Assembly (NCBI RefSeq): GCF_004331035.1
Contig: NZ_SJNT01000002.1
Span: 226,088-290,087 of the forward strand
Origin: Acinetobacter sp. ANC 4910
Lineage (GTDB): Bacteria > Pseudomonadota > Gammaproteobacteria > Pseudomonadales > Moraxellaceae
Direction of reading: 5' to 3'
Length of the DNA stretch: 64,000 nt
A model generated the notes under the pieces. That model ran no database searches, was not told the DNA's origin, and saw only the letters and a list, made by a program, of their open reading frames with translations. How positions within the stretch are numbered: the stretch's first letter is position 1; every line of letters begins with the position of its first letter. The position numbers and the translations under genes are program-made. This document shows positions 29,433 to 37,636 of the stretch, one piece after another.

Positions 29433-30176
29433 ATGTTGAATAAACTCATGTCGAGCTTAGGTCTACAAAGCATTCAGGTTGATACTCGCATACATAACAA
29501 CCAACTCGAAGCAGGGCAAGTCCTGAATGGAGAAGTGATTTTTACTGGCGCTTCCTCCAATAAAAGCATTAATGGCATCTATTTAAAATTAATGACCACC
29601 GCCGAAGTCGAATCAAATGACTCAGAATACAATACCAATTTAACGATTGCGGAATGGCATATTAGTGGTGCATTTGAATTACAAGCCAACCAAACCCACA
29701 CCTTCCCGTTTTCAATTCAATTGCCTTTTGAAACGCCGTTGACCGATCTGGCTTGTCGCAGCAATAAAACCAGAGTTTGGCTACATACTCATTTAGATGT
29801 CGATTGGGGGCTGGATGCCACCGATAAAGACTATCTACAGATTACCCCGACGCCTACCATGCACAGCTTTATTCAAGCCATGCAACAATGTGGTTTTCAC
29901 TTGGTGACGGCCGATGTTGAAAAAGGTCAACTTCGTGGCAATGGGTTTTTCTCGACCCTTGGCTGTTATCAAGAGTTAGAGTTTAAACCTACGCAGTTCT
30001 TTAGTGGCATCAATGAAATTGAAGTGTCCTTTGTGGCAGAACAGCATCAAACTCACGTGTTATTAGAAGTAGATCGTAAATTTAGAGGGGATGGCTTTAA
30101 AAGTTTTAGCATTCCACATCAACATGCCAATCCCGCAGTTTTAGCCAATGAAATTCGTAGAATATTAAGCATATAA
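29433..30176 (+). CDS. Spo0M-like (arrestin-fold) protein
   Basis: The 247-residue soluble protein resembles the sporulation-control Spo0M family, which has an N-terminal arrestin-like beta-sandwich. Recognisable parts are VDTRIHNNQLEAGQVLNGEV near 16-35, FPFSIQLPFETPLT near 90-103 and TRVWLHTHLDVDWGLDATDKDYL near 113-135. In non-sporulating bacteria its role is unknown. GGGAA lies before the start. It is closed by a long inverted repeat shared with the convergent phosphatase. Confidence 0.85.
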   Translation: MLNKLMSSLGLQSIQVDTRIHNNQLEAGQVLNGEVIFTGASSNKSINGIYLKLMTTAEVESNDSEYNTNLTIAEWHISGAFELQANQTHTFPFSIQLPFETPLTDLACRSNKTRVWLHTHLDVDWGLDATDKDYLQITPTPTMHSFIQAMQQCGFHLVTADVEKGQLRGNGFFSTLGCYQELEFKPTQFFSGINEIEVSFVAEQHQTHVLLEVDRKFRGDGFKSFSIPHQHANPAVLANEIRRILSI

Positions 30177-30180
30177 AACC

Positions 30181-30218
30181 AAGCACCTCACTTTTCAACA
30201 AGGGAAAGTGAGGTGCTT
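30181..30218. terminator. Long inverted repeat between convergent genes
   Basis: A perfect 14-bp stem AAGCACCTCACTTT/AAAGTGAGGTGCTT encloses 10 bases. The minus strand continues GGTTTTAT, so termination there is plausible. The plus side lacks a T-run. Confidence 0.75.
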
Positions 30219-30236
30219 AAATGGATAAATGATTGA

Positions 30237-30881
30237 TTAAATCAGGTTCAACAAATCGGCAAAACGTTGAATTCGAGCCTTGGGTTGAGCTGCATCAAGT
30301 TCAGCCATAGAGCCATAACCATATTCCACGGCAATGGTTTCAATACCATTGCTACGTGCGCCGAAAATATCATGTTCTCGGTCACCCACCATTAAACATT
30401 CTTCAGGCTGAAGCTGCTCTTGTTCTAGAATATAAGCAATTAACTCCCCTTTATTGGTTCGTTCACCATTCAGTTCACTGCCATAAGGGTATTCAAAATA
30501 CTGTAATAAATCAAAATGATCTAAAATCTGACGTGCGTAAACTTCGGGTTTTGCAGTTGCCAAAAACAAGCGATAACCTTTATTTTTTAATACCGCTAAA
30601 GTGTATGCAACATCTTCAAACACATGATTTTCAAATAAACCTGTGACTGAAAACCGCTCACGATAACCCAATAAGGCTTGATCCGCCAAAACATCATGAG
30701 GCTCAACATTTAAAATTTTAGCCAAGGATGCTTTCAGTGGTGGACCAATAATCCAGTCAATATTCTTCGATTCAGGAATGGGGTGCCCCACTTTTGCCAA
30801 ACCATAACGTGCAGAAGTGGTAATCCCTACTTTGGGATCTGTCAGTGTTCCATCTAAATCAATCAAGATATTCTTAATCAT
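30237..30881 (-). CDS. HAD-family phosphatase (phosphoglycolate phosphatase-like)
   Basis: This is a haloacid-dehalogenase-type phosphatase of 214 residues. Motif I DLDGTLTD is at 8-15 with nucleophile Asp8. Motif II is FLATAKP and motif IV is MVGDREHDIFGA. The cap domain insertion is helical, as in Gph/PGMB-like enzymes. The open frame runs on to 30965, but the 28 extra residues are unlike the family, so I start at ATG 30881 (MIKNILIDLDG). The substrate is unknown. It is divergent from thiD with 82 bases between starts. Confidence 0.85.
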   Translation of the reverse strand: MIKNILIDLDGTLTDPKVGITTSARYGLAKVGHPIPESKNIDWIIGPPLKASLAKILNVEPHDVLADQALLGYRERFSVTGLFENHVFEDVAYTLAVLKNKGYRLFLATAKPEVYARQILDHFDLLQYFEYPYGSELNGERTNKGELIAYILEQEQLQPEECLMVGDREHDIFGARSNGIETIAVEYGYGSMAELDAAQPKARIQRFADLLNLI

Positions 30882-30948
30882 TGTCCAACCCAATAAATTA
30901 CGCTCGAGACTTCGCTCAAAGTTGCCTATACTATCGCAAATCTTATGA

Positions 30949-31731
<783 letters not shown>

Positions 31732-31747
31732 GTTTTCGCTTTCATTT

Positions 31748-31788
31748 ATAAACCCACAGCTCAAACAAGCGCTGTGGGTTTATTTTTA
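31748..31788 (+). terminator. Terminator after thiD
   Basis: A 13-bp stem ATAAACCCACAGC/GCTGTGGGTTTAT with a 10-base loop is followed by TTTTATT. It reaches into the last codons region of the convergent NERD gene. Confidence 0.85.
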
Positions 31789-32439
31789 TTCACTGTGTTT
31801 GATCTTTAAGTTTTCAATATGTTGACGATTGGTTTTCCACGACTTTTCGAGTACTTCTTTTTCAATCCGTAATTGAATACGTTTCAACTTCATCGGTGGA
31901 ATCGTAACTTCTTGAAAATTTTTCACATAATCCGTCCAACCCGCTCCACGAAAAACATGCTGTGGCATCTGGGTTTTAAATTCACAATCAGGCATAAATA
32001 CCACTAGTGAATGAATGAACTGAGGCTCAACAATATCCGATAACACCGCCTCTAACACCTTTTGGTGTTTATAGTTTTGATGTAATGGATTTTGAAACTT
32101 AAAACTCTTTTTATAAATTTTCTGTGTCCACATTTTTTGATGCTGACCTCCAAAAATCCAACCTTTATAGTTTTTGGTTTCAATCACAAAAATACCAAAA
32201 GGACTCAGCAAAATATGATCAATTTGTGTGGTCTGATTTTGCTCATCTGGCAGAGTACAATCATTAAGTAAGGTATAACTATCTTGATCTAAATAAAGTT
32301 TGGCATGAGCTGCAACGGCAAACTCCCCCATTTTTCCTTTTAAATAAGGTTTAAATGCTTTGAGGATGCCTATAACGATAAATAGCAATAATATCCATCC
32401 AAAGGTGGACAGTAGCGGCGCAAAAATCTGTGCAATCAT
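31786..32439 (-). CDS. NERD-domain (nuclease-related) membrane-anchored protein
   Basis: The 217-residue protein has an N-terminal hydrophobic anchor (ILLLFIVIGILKAF near 17-30) followed by a nuclease-related domain. The PD-(D/E)XK-like core is visible as TQIDHILLSPFGIFVIETKNYKG near 71-93, with Asp, Glu and Lys in the expected order. The C-terminus is basic. The molecular role of NERD proteins is not established. It is convergent with thiD and downstream of ogt on the same strand, 35 bases away. Confidence 0.8.
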   Translation of the reverse strand: MIAQIFAPLLSTFGWILLLFIVIGILKAFKPYLKGKMGEFAVAAHAKLYLDQDSYTLLNDCTLPDEQNQTTQIDHILLSPFGIFVIETKNYKGWIFGGQHQKMWTQKIYKKSFKFQNPLHQNYKHQKVLEAVLSDIVEPQFIHSLVVFMPDCEFKTQMPQHVFRGAGWTDYVKNFQEVTIPPMKLKRIQLRIEKEVLEKSWKTNRQHIENLKIKHSE

Positions 32440-32474
32440 TTTACTTAAAATTATAAAGAATTTAGTTTCTCAGT

Positions 32475-32957
32475 TTATTTCAGTTGTTCAATTTTTAAAA
32501 GAATCTCTTTATTGCTTAAACCACCTGCAAAACCCACCAATTTACCGCTTGAACCAATCACCCGATGACACGGCGCAATAATGGAAATTGGATTTTTACC
32601 ATTGGCTGCTCCCACCGCACGTACCGCTTTGGGATTACCCAATTGTTCTGCAATGTCTTTATAACTGCGGGTTTCGCCAAAGGGAATATTTAACAAAGCT
32701 TGCCAAACCTGCTTTTGAAATTCAGTTCCTTCAAAATCTAGAGGCAGATCAAACTGCTGACGTGTACCTGCAAAATATTGCATGAGCTGCTGTTGTGTTT
32801 GCAGCAAGATTGGATGATCCTGCTGTTCGACCAATTCCGCCAACCGCACTCGTTTGGGATTTTCATTTTCCCAAAGTACCGCAACAAGCGCGGTATCATG
32901 TGCAACTAATTTTAACTGCCCAACAGGAGAAGCCATATACATAAATGCCAGTTTCAT
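32475..32957 (-). CDS. ogt: Methylated-DNA-protein-cysteine methyltransferase
   Basis: This suicidal repair protein removes O6-alkyl groups from guanine. The acceptor cysteine is Cys130 in the motif IIAPCHRVIG. The DNA-recognition helix lies in PFGETRSYKDIAEQLGNPKAVRAVG. The length of 160 residues, with a short N-terminal domain, fits Ogt rather than Ada. A stand-alone gene like this is usually constitutive. It is 39 bases downstream of the sugE-type gene and might be partly co-transcribed with it. Confidence 0.93.
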   Translation of the reverse strand: MKLAFMYMASPVGQLKLVAHDTALVAVLWENENPKRVRLAELVEQQDHPILLQTQQQLMQYFAGTRQQFDLPLDFEGTEFQKQVWQALLNIPFGETRSYKDIAEQLGNPKAVRAVGAANGKNPISIIAPCHRVIGSSGKLVGFAGGLSNKEILLKIEQLK

Positions 32958-32996
32958 CGCCTGCTCCTGCGGTATTCAGAAATAAAATAAGACTGA

Positions 32997-33314
32997 TTAT
33001 GAAGATGAAAGCTTCATCAATACAAGCCCTGCAATAATTAAGATGGCGGCAAGCATCCGCATAGCCGTCGCAGGCTCACCTAAAATAAAAATACCCACCA
33101 GAAAAGAACCGATTGCACCAATTCCTGTCCAAATGGTATATGCCGTTCCTAAGGGTAAAGTACGCATTGCATACGCCAATAATGCAAAGCTTAAAATCAT
33201 AAAAATGAGGGTGATAATACTCGGACCAATTCGGCTAAAGCCTTCTGACAGCTTCATCGAATATGCCCAGACAATTTCAAAAATACCGGCAAAAATAAGT
33301 ACAATCCAAGCCAT
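32997..33314 (-). CDS. sugE: Guanidinium exporter Gdx/SugE (SMR family)
   Basis: This is a four-helix small multidrug resistance protein of 105 residues. The essential membrane glutamate is in FAGIFEIVWAYSMK near 7-20, and the G-WTGIGAIGSF signature is near 58-68. The Gdx subtype exports guanidinium by proton antiport. The open frame extends to 33371 through the riboswitch, but the true start is ATG 33314 with GGAGG (33320-33324) at proper spacing. The guanidine-II riboswitch directly upstream strongly supports the Gdx assignment over a quaternary-ammonium pump. Confidence 0.93.
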   Translation of the reverse strand: MAWIVLIFAGIFEIVWAYSMKLSEGFSRIGPSIITLIFMILSFALLAYAMRTLPLGTAYTIWTGIGAIGSFLVGIFILGEPATAMRMLAAILIIAGLVLMKLSSS

Positions 33315-33339
33315 GACAACCTCCAAATTTGAATAAAGA

Positions 33340-33409
33340 TCAGGTCGTCCTGACGAATTTTCTTGGTGCACCCTTTATAATTTAAGCACCAAGGGAGGTC
33401 GTCCCCCTT
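33340..33409 (-). promoter_or_regulatory. Guanidine-II (mini-ykkC) riboswitch
   Basis: On the minus strand two small hairpins carry the diagnostic ACGA tetraloop. P1 is AAGGGGG-ACGA-CC-T-CCCTT (33391-33409, one bulged base) and P2 is TCAGG-ACGA-CCTGA (33340-33353). The 37-base linker contains its own hairpin TTGGTGC/GCACCAA. P2 ends 15 bases before the GGAGG ribosome-binding site of the exporter gene. This is the known guanidine-II architecture, and a guanidinium exporter downstream is its classic partner. Confidence 0.88.
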
Positions 33410-33422
33410 ATATTGGTTTAAA

Positions 33423-33428
33423 ATTATA
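33423..33428 (-). promoter_or_regulatory. -10 box of riboswitch-sugE transcript
   Basis: TATAAT on the minus strand lies 13 bases before riboswitch P1. No convincing -35 box stands at 17 bases; a TTGCCC lies about 20 bases upstream. Confidence 0.5.
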
Positions 33429-33491
33429 CTAAACATGGCACCTTTATAGGGCAAAACCATGCTGCAATAACATTAAATACACCGATAAAAA

Positions 33492-33525
33492 ATAAGGCTT
33501 TAAAACATTCGTTTTAAAGCCTTAT
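33492..33525 (-). terminator. Terminator of the copper operon (after copB)
   Basis: A perfect 15-bp stem ATAAGGCTTTAAAAC/GTTTTAAAGCCTTAT with loop ATTC is followed on the minus strand by TTTTTATCGG. Confidence 0.92.
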
Positions 33526-33565
33526 CGGTTTATTGAACTAAATAAAACGTGCGTAAACTCAGAGC

Positions 33566-34567
33566 TTAGAACTTAAAGCGAATGCCTGCACCATAGAGCC
33601 AGCCTTTCTCAGAGTCACTCTCAGTCTGCCAAGGTGTTGCGTCGTTGCCTTTTGAATATTCATATGCAATATCGATATATGGCATGACCTTTTTACTAAT
33701 TTCATAACGGGTTTCCAAACCCGCCGTCATATTACTCAACCCTGTTTTTTTGGCATATTTAGAATCATCACTAAACACAAGATCTAAATCCAAATAAGGT
33801 TTCAAAATCAGCTTTTGCGAAAGCAATAAATCTCGCTCAGTTTCCAGACTAAAGCCTGAGTACTGATCTGCACCTGCATATAGATAGGCATCTGTTTCAA
33901 AGAAATACGGCGCCAGACCATGTAAACCAATTACGGCATCCAATTTTTCTTCCGTATCTTTACGATGCTGATCTAACTCGACTTTTTCTACACGGTAACG
34001 TGTACCGATTTGTGCATCCCAAAAGTCTGAGATCATTCGACTATAAAGTGTCTTTACTTCATATTCAGCCATCTGCGACTCATGCTTATCCAAATGCGCT
34101 TTAATAAAGAGTTTATTTTCATCCGTACCAATACGGGTTTCAAATTCAGATTTTAAAGTGCCTTTCCCCTCTTCATTCAACAACCACTTATTATCCAAAA
34201 TCGTGATCGCATAAATCTGAGCACCATGTTCTGCACGATGATCGTGTGTTTGATGATTGGTTCCTGATAGCAAGGACTCAGCTTGAACATGTTGATGCTG
34301 TGAGTGATTCGTATGTGATAGTTCATCTTGATCTTGAAGTGAATCTTGGTCTTTCAAGGCACTCGCTTGCGGGCTGATGGGGGCTGCCATCTGCTGCATA
34401 CTGGAATGATCCATACTCGGCATATCATGCTGCATTTGAGAATGATCAGTTTCAGTCTGCTGCTGATACATAGTATGGTCTTGTTGCTCTTGTGCCAAAG
34501 CCAATTGACTCAGCAACAACAACGAACCTGCCAGAACAGTTCGTGGAAATACATTAATGATGCTCAT
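33566..34567 (-). CDS. copB: Copper resistance outer-membrane protein CopB
   Basis: CopB/PcoB is an outer-membrane barrel that works with the CopA oxidase in copper tolerance. The 333 residues begin with a signal peptide ending LALA-QEQQ. A Met/His-rich segment follows (HSQMQHDMPSMDHSSMQQM near 42-60, then HTNHSQHQHV). From about 115 the CopB barrel begins, with AITILDNKWLLNEEGKGTLKSE and the C-terminal YGAGIRFKF. Its start overlaps the 3' end of the preceding small gene by 14 bases, and GGAGA lies within that gene. It is the last gene of the operon. Confidence 0.93.
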   Translation of the reverse strand: MSIINVFPRTVLAGSLLLLSQLALAQEQQDHTMYQQQTETDHSQMQHDMPSMDHSSMQQMAAPISPQASALKDQDSLQDQDELSHTNHSQHQHVQAESLLSGTNHQTHDHRAEHGAQIYAITILDNKWLLNEEGKGTLKSEFETRIGTDENKLFIKAHLDKHESQMAEYEVKTLYSRMISDFWDAQIGTRYRVEKVELDQHRKDTEEKLDAVIGLHGLAPYFFETDAYLYAGADQYSGFSLETERDLLLSQKLILKPYLDLDLVFSDDSKYAKKTGLSNMTAGLETRYEISKKVMPYIDIAYEYSKGNDATPWQTESDSEKGWLYGAGIRFKF

Positions 34568-34937
34568 GTTGATCTCCCTGTCCCTGCTGTTCAGTATTTA
34601 CTTTTTCAGTTTTAGCATCGCGGGATCCTTTTTTTGAAGGTTCCGCTTCCGAACGGATGGGCGTTTCCATCTGCTGCATATTGGAATGATCCATATCCGG
34701 CATATCATGCTGCATATTGGAATGATCCATACTCGGCATATCATGCTGCATTTGGGAATGATTCATATTCTGCATATCATGCTGCATTTTAGAATGATCC
34801 ATCTCAGCGTGATGACCCTCTGATTCAGTCATTGACTGATGTGCTGCATGTACCTGTTGTTCTTGTGCTAAAGCCACTTGGCTCAATAATACTGAACTAA
34901 GGAGAACAATTTTTGGTAATAAATTAGTGATGTGCAT
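34554..34937 (-). CDS. Small periplasmic Met/His-rich copper-binding protein, CopB-like leader
   Basis: This 127-residue protein has a signal peptide (MHITNLLPKIVLLSSVLLSQ, cleavage after VALA). The middle part consists of repeated MDHSxMQHDMPx units (about residues 38-82), and the hydrophilic tail ends GDQHEHH. It has no other domain. The leader and repeats align with the N-terminus of CopB, and its 3' end aligns with that of copA. It therefore looks like a partial tandem duplication that became a separate periplasmic copper sponge. It overlaps both copA and copB by 14 bases. I start at ATG 34937; the longer frame reads through the copA end. Confidence 0.75.
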   Translation of the reverse strand: MHITNLLPKIVLLSSVLLSQVALAQEQQVHAAHQSMTESEGHHAEMDHSKMQHDMQNMNHSQMQHDMPSMDHSNMQHDMPDMDHSNMQQMETPIRSEAEPSKKGSRDAKTEKVNTEQQGQGDQHEHH

Positions 34938-36750
34938 GTTGATCTCCTGATTGTTCTGTACTTGAGTTTTGAACTTTAGAATGGCTCGCTTCTGATAGAG
35001 GTATGGTTGATACTTTCCCATCTGTCACATTGGCAACAATTAGTTTATTCATCATGCCTGCGCTCATGTGGTACAGCAAATGACAATGAATCGCCCATTC
35101 ACCGAGTTCATCCGCAGTTAACAACGCCGTCACAGTTTTTGCAGGTGGAACCACAATGGTGTGTTTATTCGGCATATCAACCGCTGCTTGCCCATTTTCC
35201 AATTGCATAAACATGCCATGCAAATGCATCGGGTGCGCCATCATACTGTCATTGATAAATTTGATGCGAATACGTTCGCCATACTTCACTTTCAGTGGCT
35301 CAGCATCACTAAATTTTTTCCCATTGATGGTCCACATATAACGTTCCATGGTGCCACCTAAACGAATCACCAGTTCACTGCTTGCTTCACGGGTATCTGG
35401 CTGTGGAGTTAATGATTTTAAATCACTATATTGCAATGCCTTATTACCTGCGGGCGTAGAGGCATTTGCCCATCCCTCAACCACAGCATTATTTTGAGTC
35501 GATGTCATCTGTTGATGCTGTGAATGATCCATACCTTGCATCTCTGCATGGTTCATCATTGAATGATCCATGCCCTGCATCTCTGTATGATTCATCTTCG
35601 AATGATCCATGCCTTGCATCTCTGTATGATTCATCTTCGAGTGATCCATACTAGAAGATTGATCACCACTTCCATGTCCCATGTCTGCCATATTCAACAA
35701 GGCACGAGGTCGAGCTTGTGGCATCTGTATGGTTGGCTTCACAGGAGCAAGTTCATTCTGCAAGGTCCCAATGGCAAAACCTGAGCGATCTATGGATTCA
35801 GCCTCAATTTGATAATCTGCTTGTTTTGGCTCAACAATTACATCGTAAGTTTCAGCCGTTCCAATCCGAAATTCATCGACACTCACAGGCTGAACAGGTT
35901 GACCATCCGCACTGACCACGGTCATTTTCAAGTTCGGAATTCGCACGTCAAAAAAAGACATGGCAGAGGCATTAATAAAGCGTAAACGGACTTTTTCATT
36001 TGTCTTAAACATGCCAGTCCAATTTTGTTCAGGCGTTTTACCATTGACCAAAAAGGTATAGCCCGTTACATCGGACAGATCCGTTTTGAGCATCCGCATC
36101 TGATTCCACATTTTACGATCAGACCATGTGGCTTTGAGTCCATCACGTTGAATTTGCTGCCATACATTCCCCAAAGTTTCGCGTTGATTTTGATAATATT
36201 CGGCAGAAATTTTTAAATTTTTCTGGATTTGATCACTTTCTTGTTCATGAAAGTCCGACAGCATAACCACATAATCACGCTCAGTTTTTTCATGCCTTGC
36301 TAAAGGTTGCTTATTTTTTGGATAAATGACCAGAGCGCCATACAAACCGTCTTGTTCCTGTCCTTTGGAATGAGCGTGATACCAATAAGTTCCATTCTGG
36401 CGGACTTTAAAACGGTAGACAAAATCTTGATTGGGTTTAATACCTTTAAACCCATTAAAACCAGGTACACCATCCATCAAACCAGGCAACAACAACCCAT
36501 GCCAATGCAAGGATGAATCCTGATTTTTTAAATTATTATGTACATGAATGACTGCATCATCACCTTCTTCAAATTCAAGTAATGGCGCTATAAACTTGCC
36601 GTTCACGGTAATACGTTTCAGCGGTTTACCTGTAATATTGACCAAGCCTTCATCAATGGTCAGGTGATATTCCTTAACCGCTGCCAAAGTCCAAGAAGAT
36701 GAAAATATACATAGCCCAATCAAAAGGCTTTGACGAAATAAAATAGACAT
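34924..36750 (-). CDS. copA: Copper resistance multicopper oxidase CopA
   Basis: CopA/PcoA is a periplasmic multicopper oxidase, probably oxidising Cu(I). Copper ligands are in SLHWHGLLLPG near 80-90, TYWYHAHSKGQ near 121-131, HPMHLHGMFM and HCHLLYHMSAGM near the C-terminus. Three 13-residue Met/His repeats (MDHSKMNHTEMQG type) lie near 367-408. The signal peptide MSILFRQSLLIGLCIFSS lacks the twin arginines usual in CopA, which suggests Sec rather than Tat export or an atypical signal. The length is 608 residues. The next gene starts inside its last codons. Confidence 0.93.
   Translation of the reverse strand: MSILFRQSLLIGLCIFSSSWTLAAVKEYHLTIDEGLVNITGKPLKRITVNGKFIAPLLEFEEGDDAVIHVHNNLKNQDSSLHWHGLLLPGLMDGVPGFNGFKGIKPNQDFVYRFKVRQNGTYWYHAHSKGQEQDGLYGALVIYPKNKQPLARHEKTERDYVVMLSDFHEQESDQIQKNLKISAEYYQNQRETLGNVWQQIQRDGLKATWSDRKMWNQMRMLKTDLSDVTGYTFLVNGKTPEQNWTGMFKTNEKVRLRFINASAMSFFDVRIPNLKMTVVSADGQPVQPVSVDEFRIGTAETYDVIVEPKQADYQIEAESIDRSGFAIGTLQNELAPVKPTIQMPQARPRALLNMADMGHGSGDQSSSMDHSKMNHTEMQGMDHSKMNHTEMQGMDHSMMNHAEMQGMDHSQHQQMTSTQNNAVVEGWANASTPAGNKALQYSDLKSLTPQPDTREASSELVIRLGGTMERYMWTINGKKFSDAEPLKVKYGERIRIKFINDSMMAHPMHLHGMFMQLENGQAAVDMPNKHTIVVPPAKTVTALLTADELGEWAIHCHLLYHMSAGMMNKLIVANVTDGKVSTIPLSEASHSKVQNSSTEQSGDQHAHH
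35526..35651 (-). repeat. 39-bp tandem repeats inside copA
   Basis: Slightly over three copies of a 39-bp unit encode MDHSKMNHTEMQG-like 13-mers. The two copA-5'-proximal units are nearly identical, while the 3'-proximal one is diverged (MMNHAEMQG). Repeat number may vary among strains. Confidence 0.8.
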
Positions 36751-36799
36751 GACTTAACCTTTATTCGAAATTAATAAAAATTTTGTTTCTGAAATAAAG

Positions 36800-37255
36800 T
36801 TAAGCTTTGGGAGGACGTAAAATTTCTTGCCAATAACCAAGTAAATGCTGAGCCATATAGCGGCTATGTAAATTGGTTAACGCATCTGGAGAAAGCTGGG
36901 GGAATGTTTCTGCAACAGCGGTATCAAGCCAAACGGTTAAAGTTTGGCAATGTAATTGAGCACAATCTGCACATTGTTTGACTGCACTACTCTGCAAACT
37001 ACTTTCGCAATGATTCTTTTGAGCATCCATATGTACATTATGCTGCTGATGCTGGACAGCCGAATGACAATCAGGATGTGTCTTATACGCATGTTCAGAA
37101 ACAACAACTGCTGTGACTGGTTGCACATCCGCCATTTGCTGTTGCAGCATTTTGGCATGCATCGGCATTGTGGATGCAAACACAAGACTACTCCACCCCA
37201 TGACAAAAGCCATGAAGCAAACAAACCAAGACTGTCTGCGGAGAGTCGTTGACAC
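36800..37255 (-). CDS. His/Cys-rich exported protein heading the copper operon
   Basis: I do not recognise this 151-residue protein by name. It starts with GTG (AGGA 8 bases upstream) and a hydrophobic segment SWFVCFMAFVMGWSSLVFAS that looks like a signal peptide. The body is rich in His, Met and Cys: MPMHAKMLQQQM, HPDCHSAVQHQQHNVHM, NHCESS and QCADCAQLHCQ. The pattern suggests metal binding in the periplasm. The copA start lies 49 bases downstream, so a role in copper sensing, delivery or storage is likely by context. It might be a DUF2946-like protein, but I cannot confirm that. Confidence 0.65.
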   Translation of the reverse strand: MSTTLRRQSWFVCFMAFVMGWSSLVFASTMPMHAKMLQQQMADVQPVTAVVVSEHAYKTHPDCHSAVQHQQHNVHMDAQKNHCESSLQSSAVKQCADCAQLHCQTLTVWLDTAVAETFPQLSPDALTNLHSRYMAQHLLGYWQEILRPPKA

Positions 37256-37467
37256 TTTTAAAATCCTAAATGAGGAAGGTCATTACAGCAAAATGCATTT
37301 ATACAGCATACCCAACAAATGCGTGAGACACAATTTTTTCTCATTTTTTGCTCTGGGTTAATCGAGTATTTATTTTTAAAATTCGCTGATATTTATTATT
37401 TTTTAATCTGCATACTTTTTAAGCTTAGCTGAATAAAGCAGCTATTTTTTCAAAGCTTAATAACAAT
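37256..37467. other. AT-rich spacer upstream of the copper operon
   Basis: This stretch must contain the copper operon promoter on the minus strand. A TATAAA at 37298-37303 is a possible -10. I see no clear CueR or CopR operator, and no copper regulator gene lies nearby. Between about 37340 and 37470 the sequence is very AT-rich. Confidence 0.4.
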
Positions 37468-37494
37468 AAAAAAGAGCACAAATGTGCTCTTTTT
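37468..37494. terminator. Bidirectional terminator near rpe
   Basis: The stem AAAAAGAGCAC/GTGCTCTTTTT with a 4-base loop has A- and T-runs on both sides. It lies about 140 bases after the rpe stop, beyond the DnaA-box array. Confidence 0.85.
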
Positions 37495-37553
37495 ATACAT
37501 ATAAAGTCTAATCTATAAACACTTGATGCAAAATTGTTTATTGTTTAAACGAG

Positions 37554-37610
37554 TTATCCATATGGTTATCTACATAGATATCTACAAGCTTACCCACAAA
37601 GTTATCCACA
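37554..37610 (+). repeat. Array of five DnaA-box-like 9-mers at 12-bp spacing
   Basis: Five direct units begin at 37554, 37566, 37578, 37590 and 37602. They read TTATCCATA, TTATCTACA, ATATCTACA, TTACCCACA and TTATCCACA. The last is a perfect consensus DnaA box, three others differ from TTATNCACA at one position and the third at two. Spacing is exactly 12 bp throughout and all face the same way. The region sits between the rpe 3' end and an AT-rich stretch. A function in DnaA binding is inference. Confidence 0.65.
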
Positions 37611-37636
37611 ATCTACACAACTTTTATTGATAAGAC

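Noticed and set aside
33315..33460. Longer reading frames running upstream of the sugE start
   Set aside because: They run through the guanidine-II riboswitch and promoter; the GGAGG site fixes the start at 33314.
35526..35651. Possible CRISPR-like array from regularly spaced repeats
   Set aside because: The units are contiguous 39-bp in-frame coding repeats without unique spacers, and there are no cas genes.
35007..35915. Several plus-strand frames opposite copA
   Set aside because: They lie antisense to well-supported copper-ligand motifs, and their repetitive peptides are the complement of the Met/His repeats.
37554..37610. The DnaA-box array as the chromosomal replication origin
   Set aside because: No dnaA, dnaN, rpmH or typical oriC neighbours, only five boxes, and rpe and copper genes on the flanks; reported instead as a DnaA-binding array candidate.
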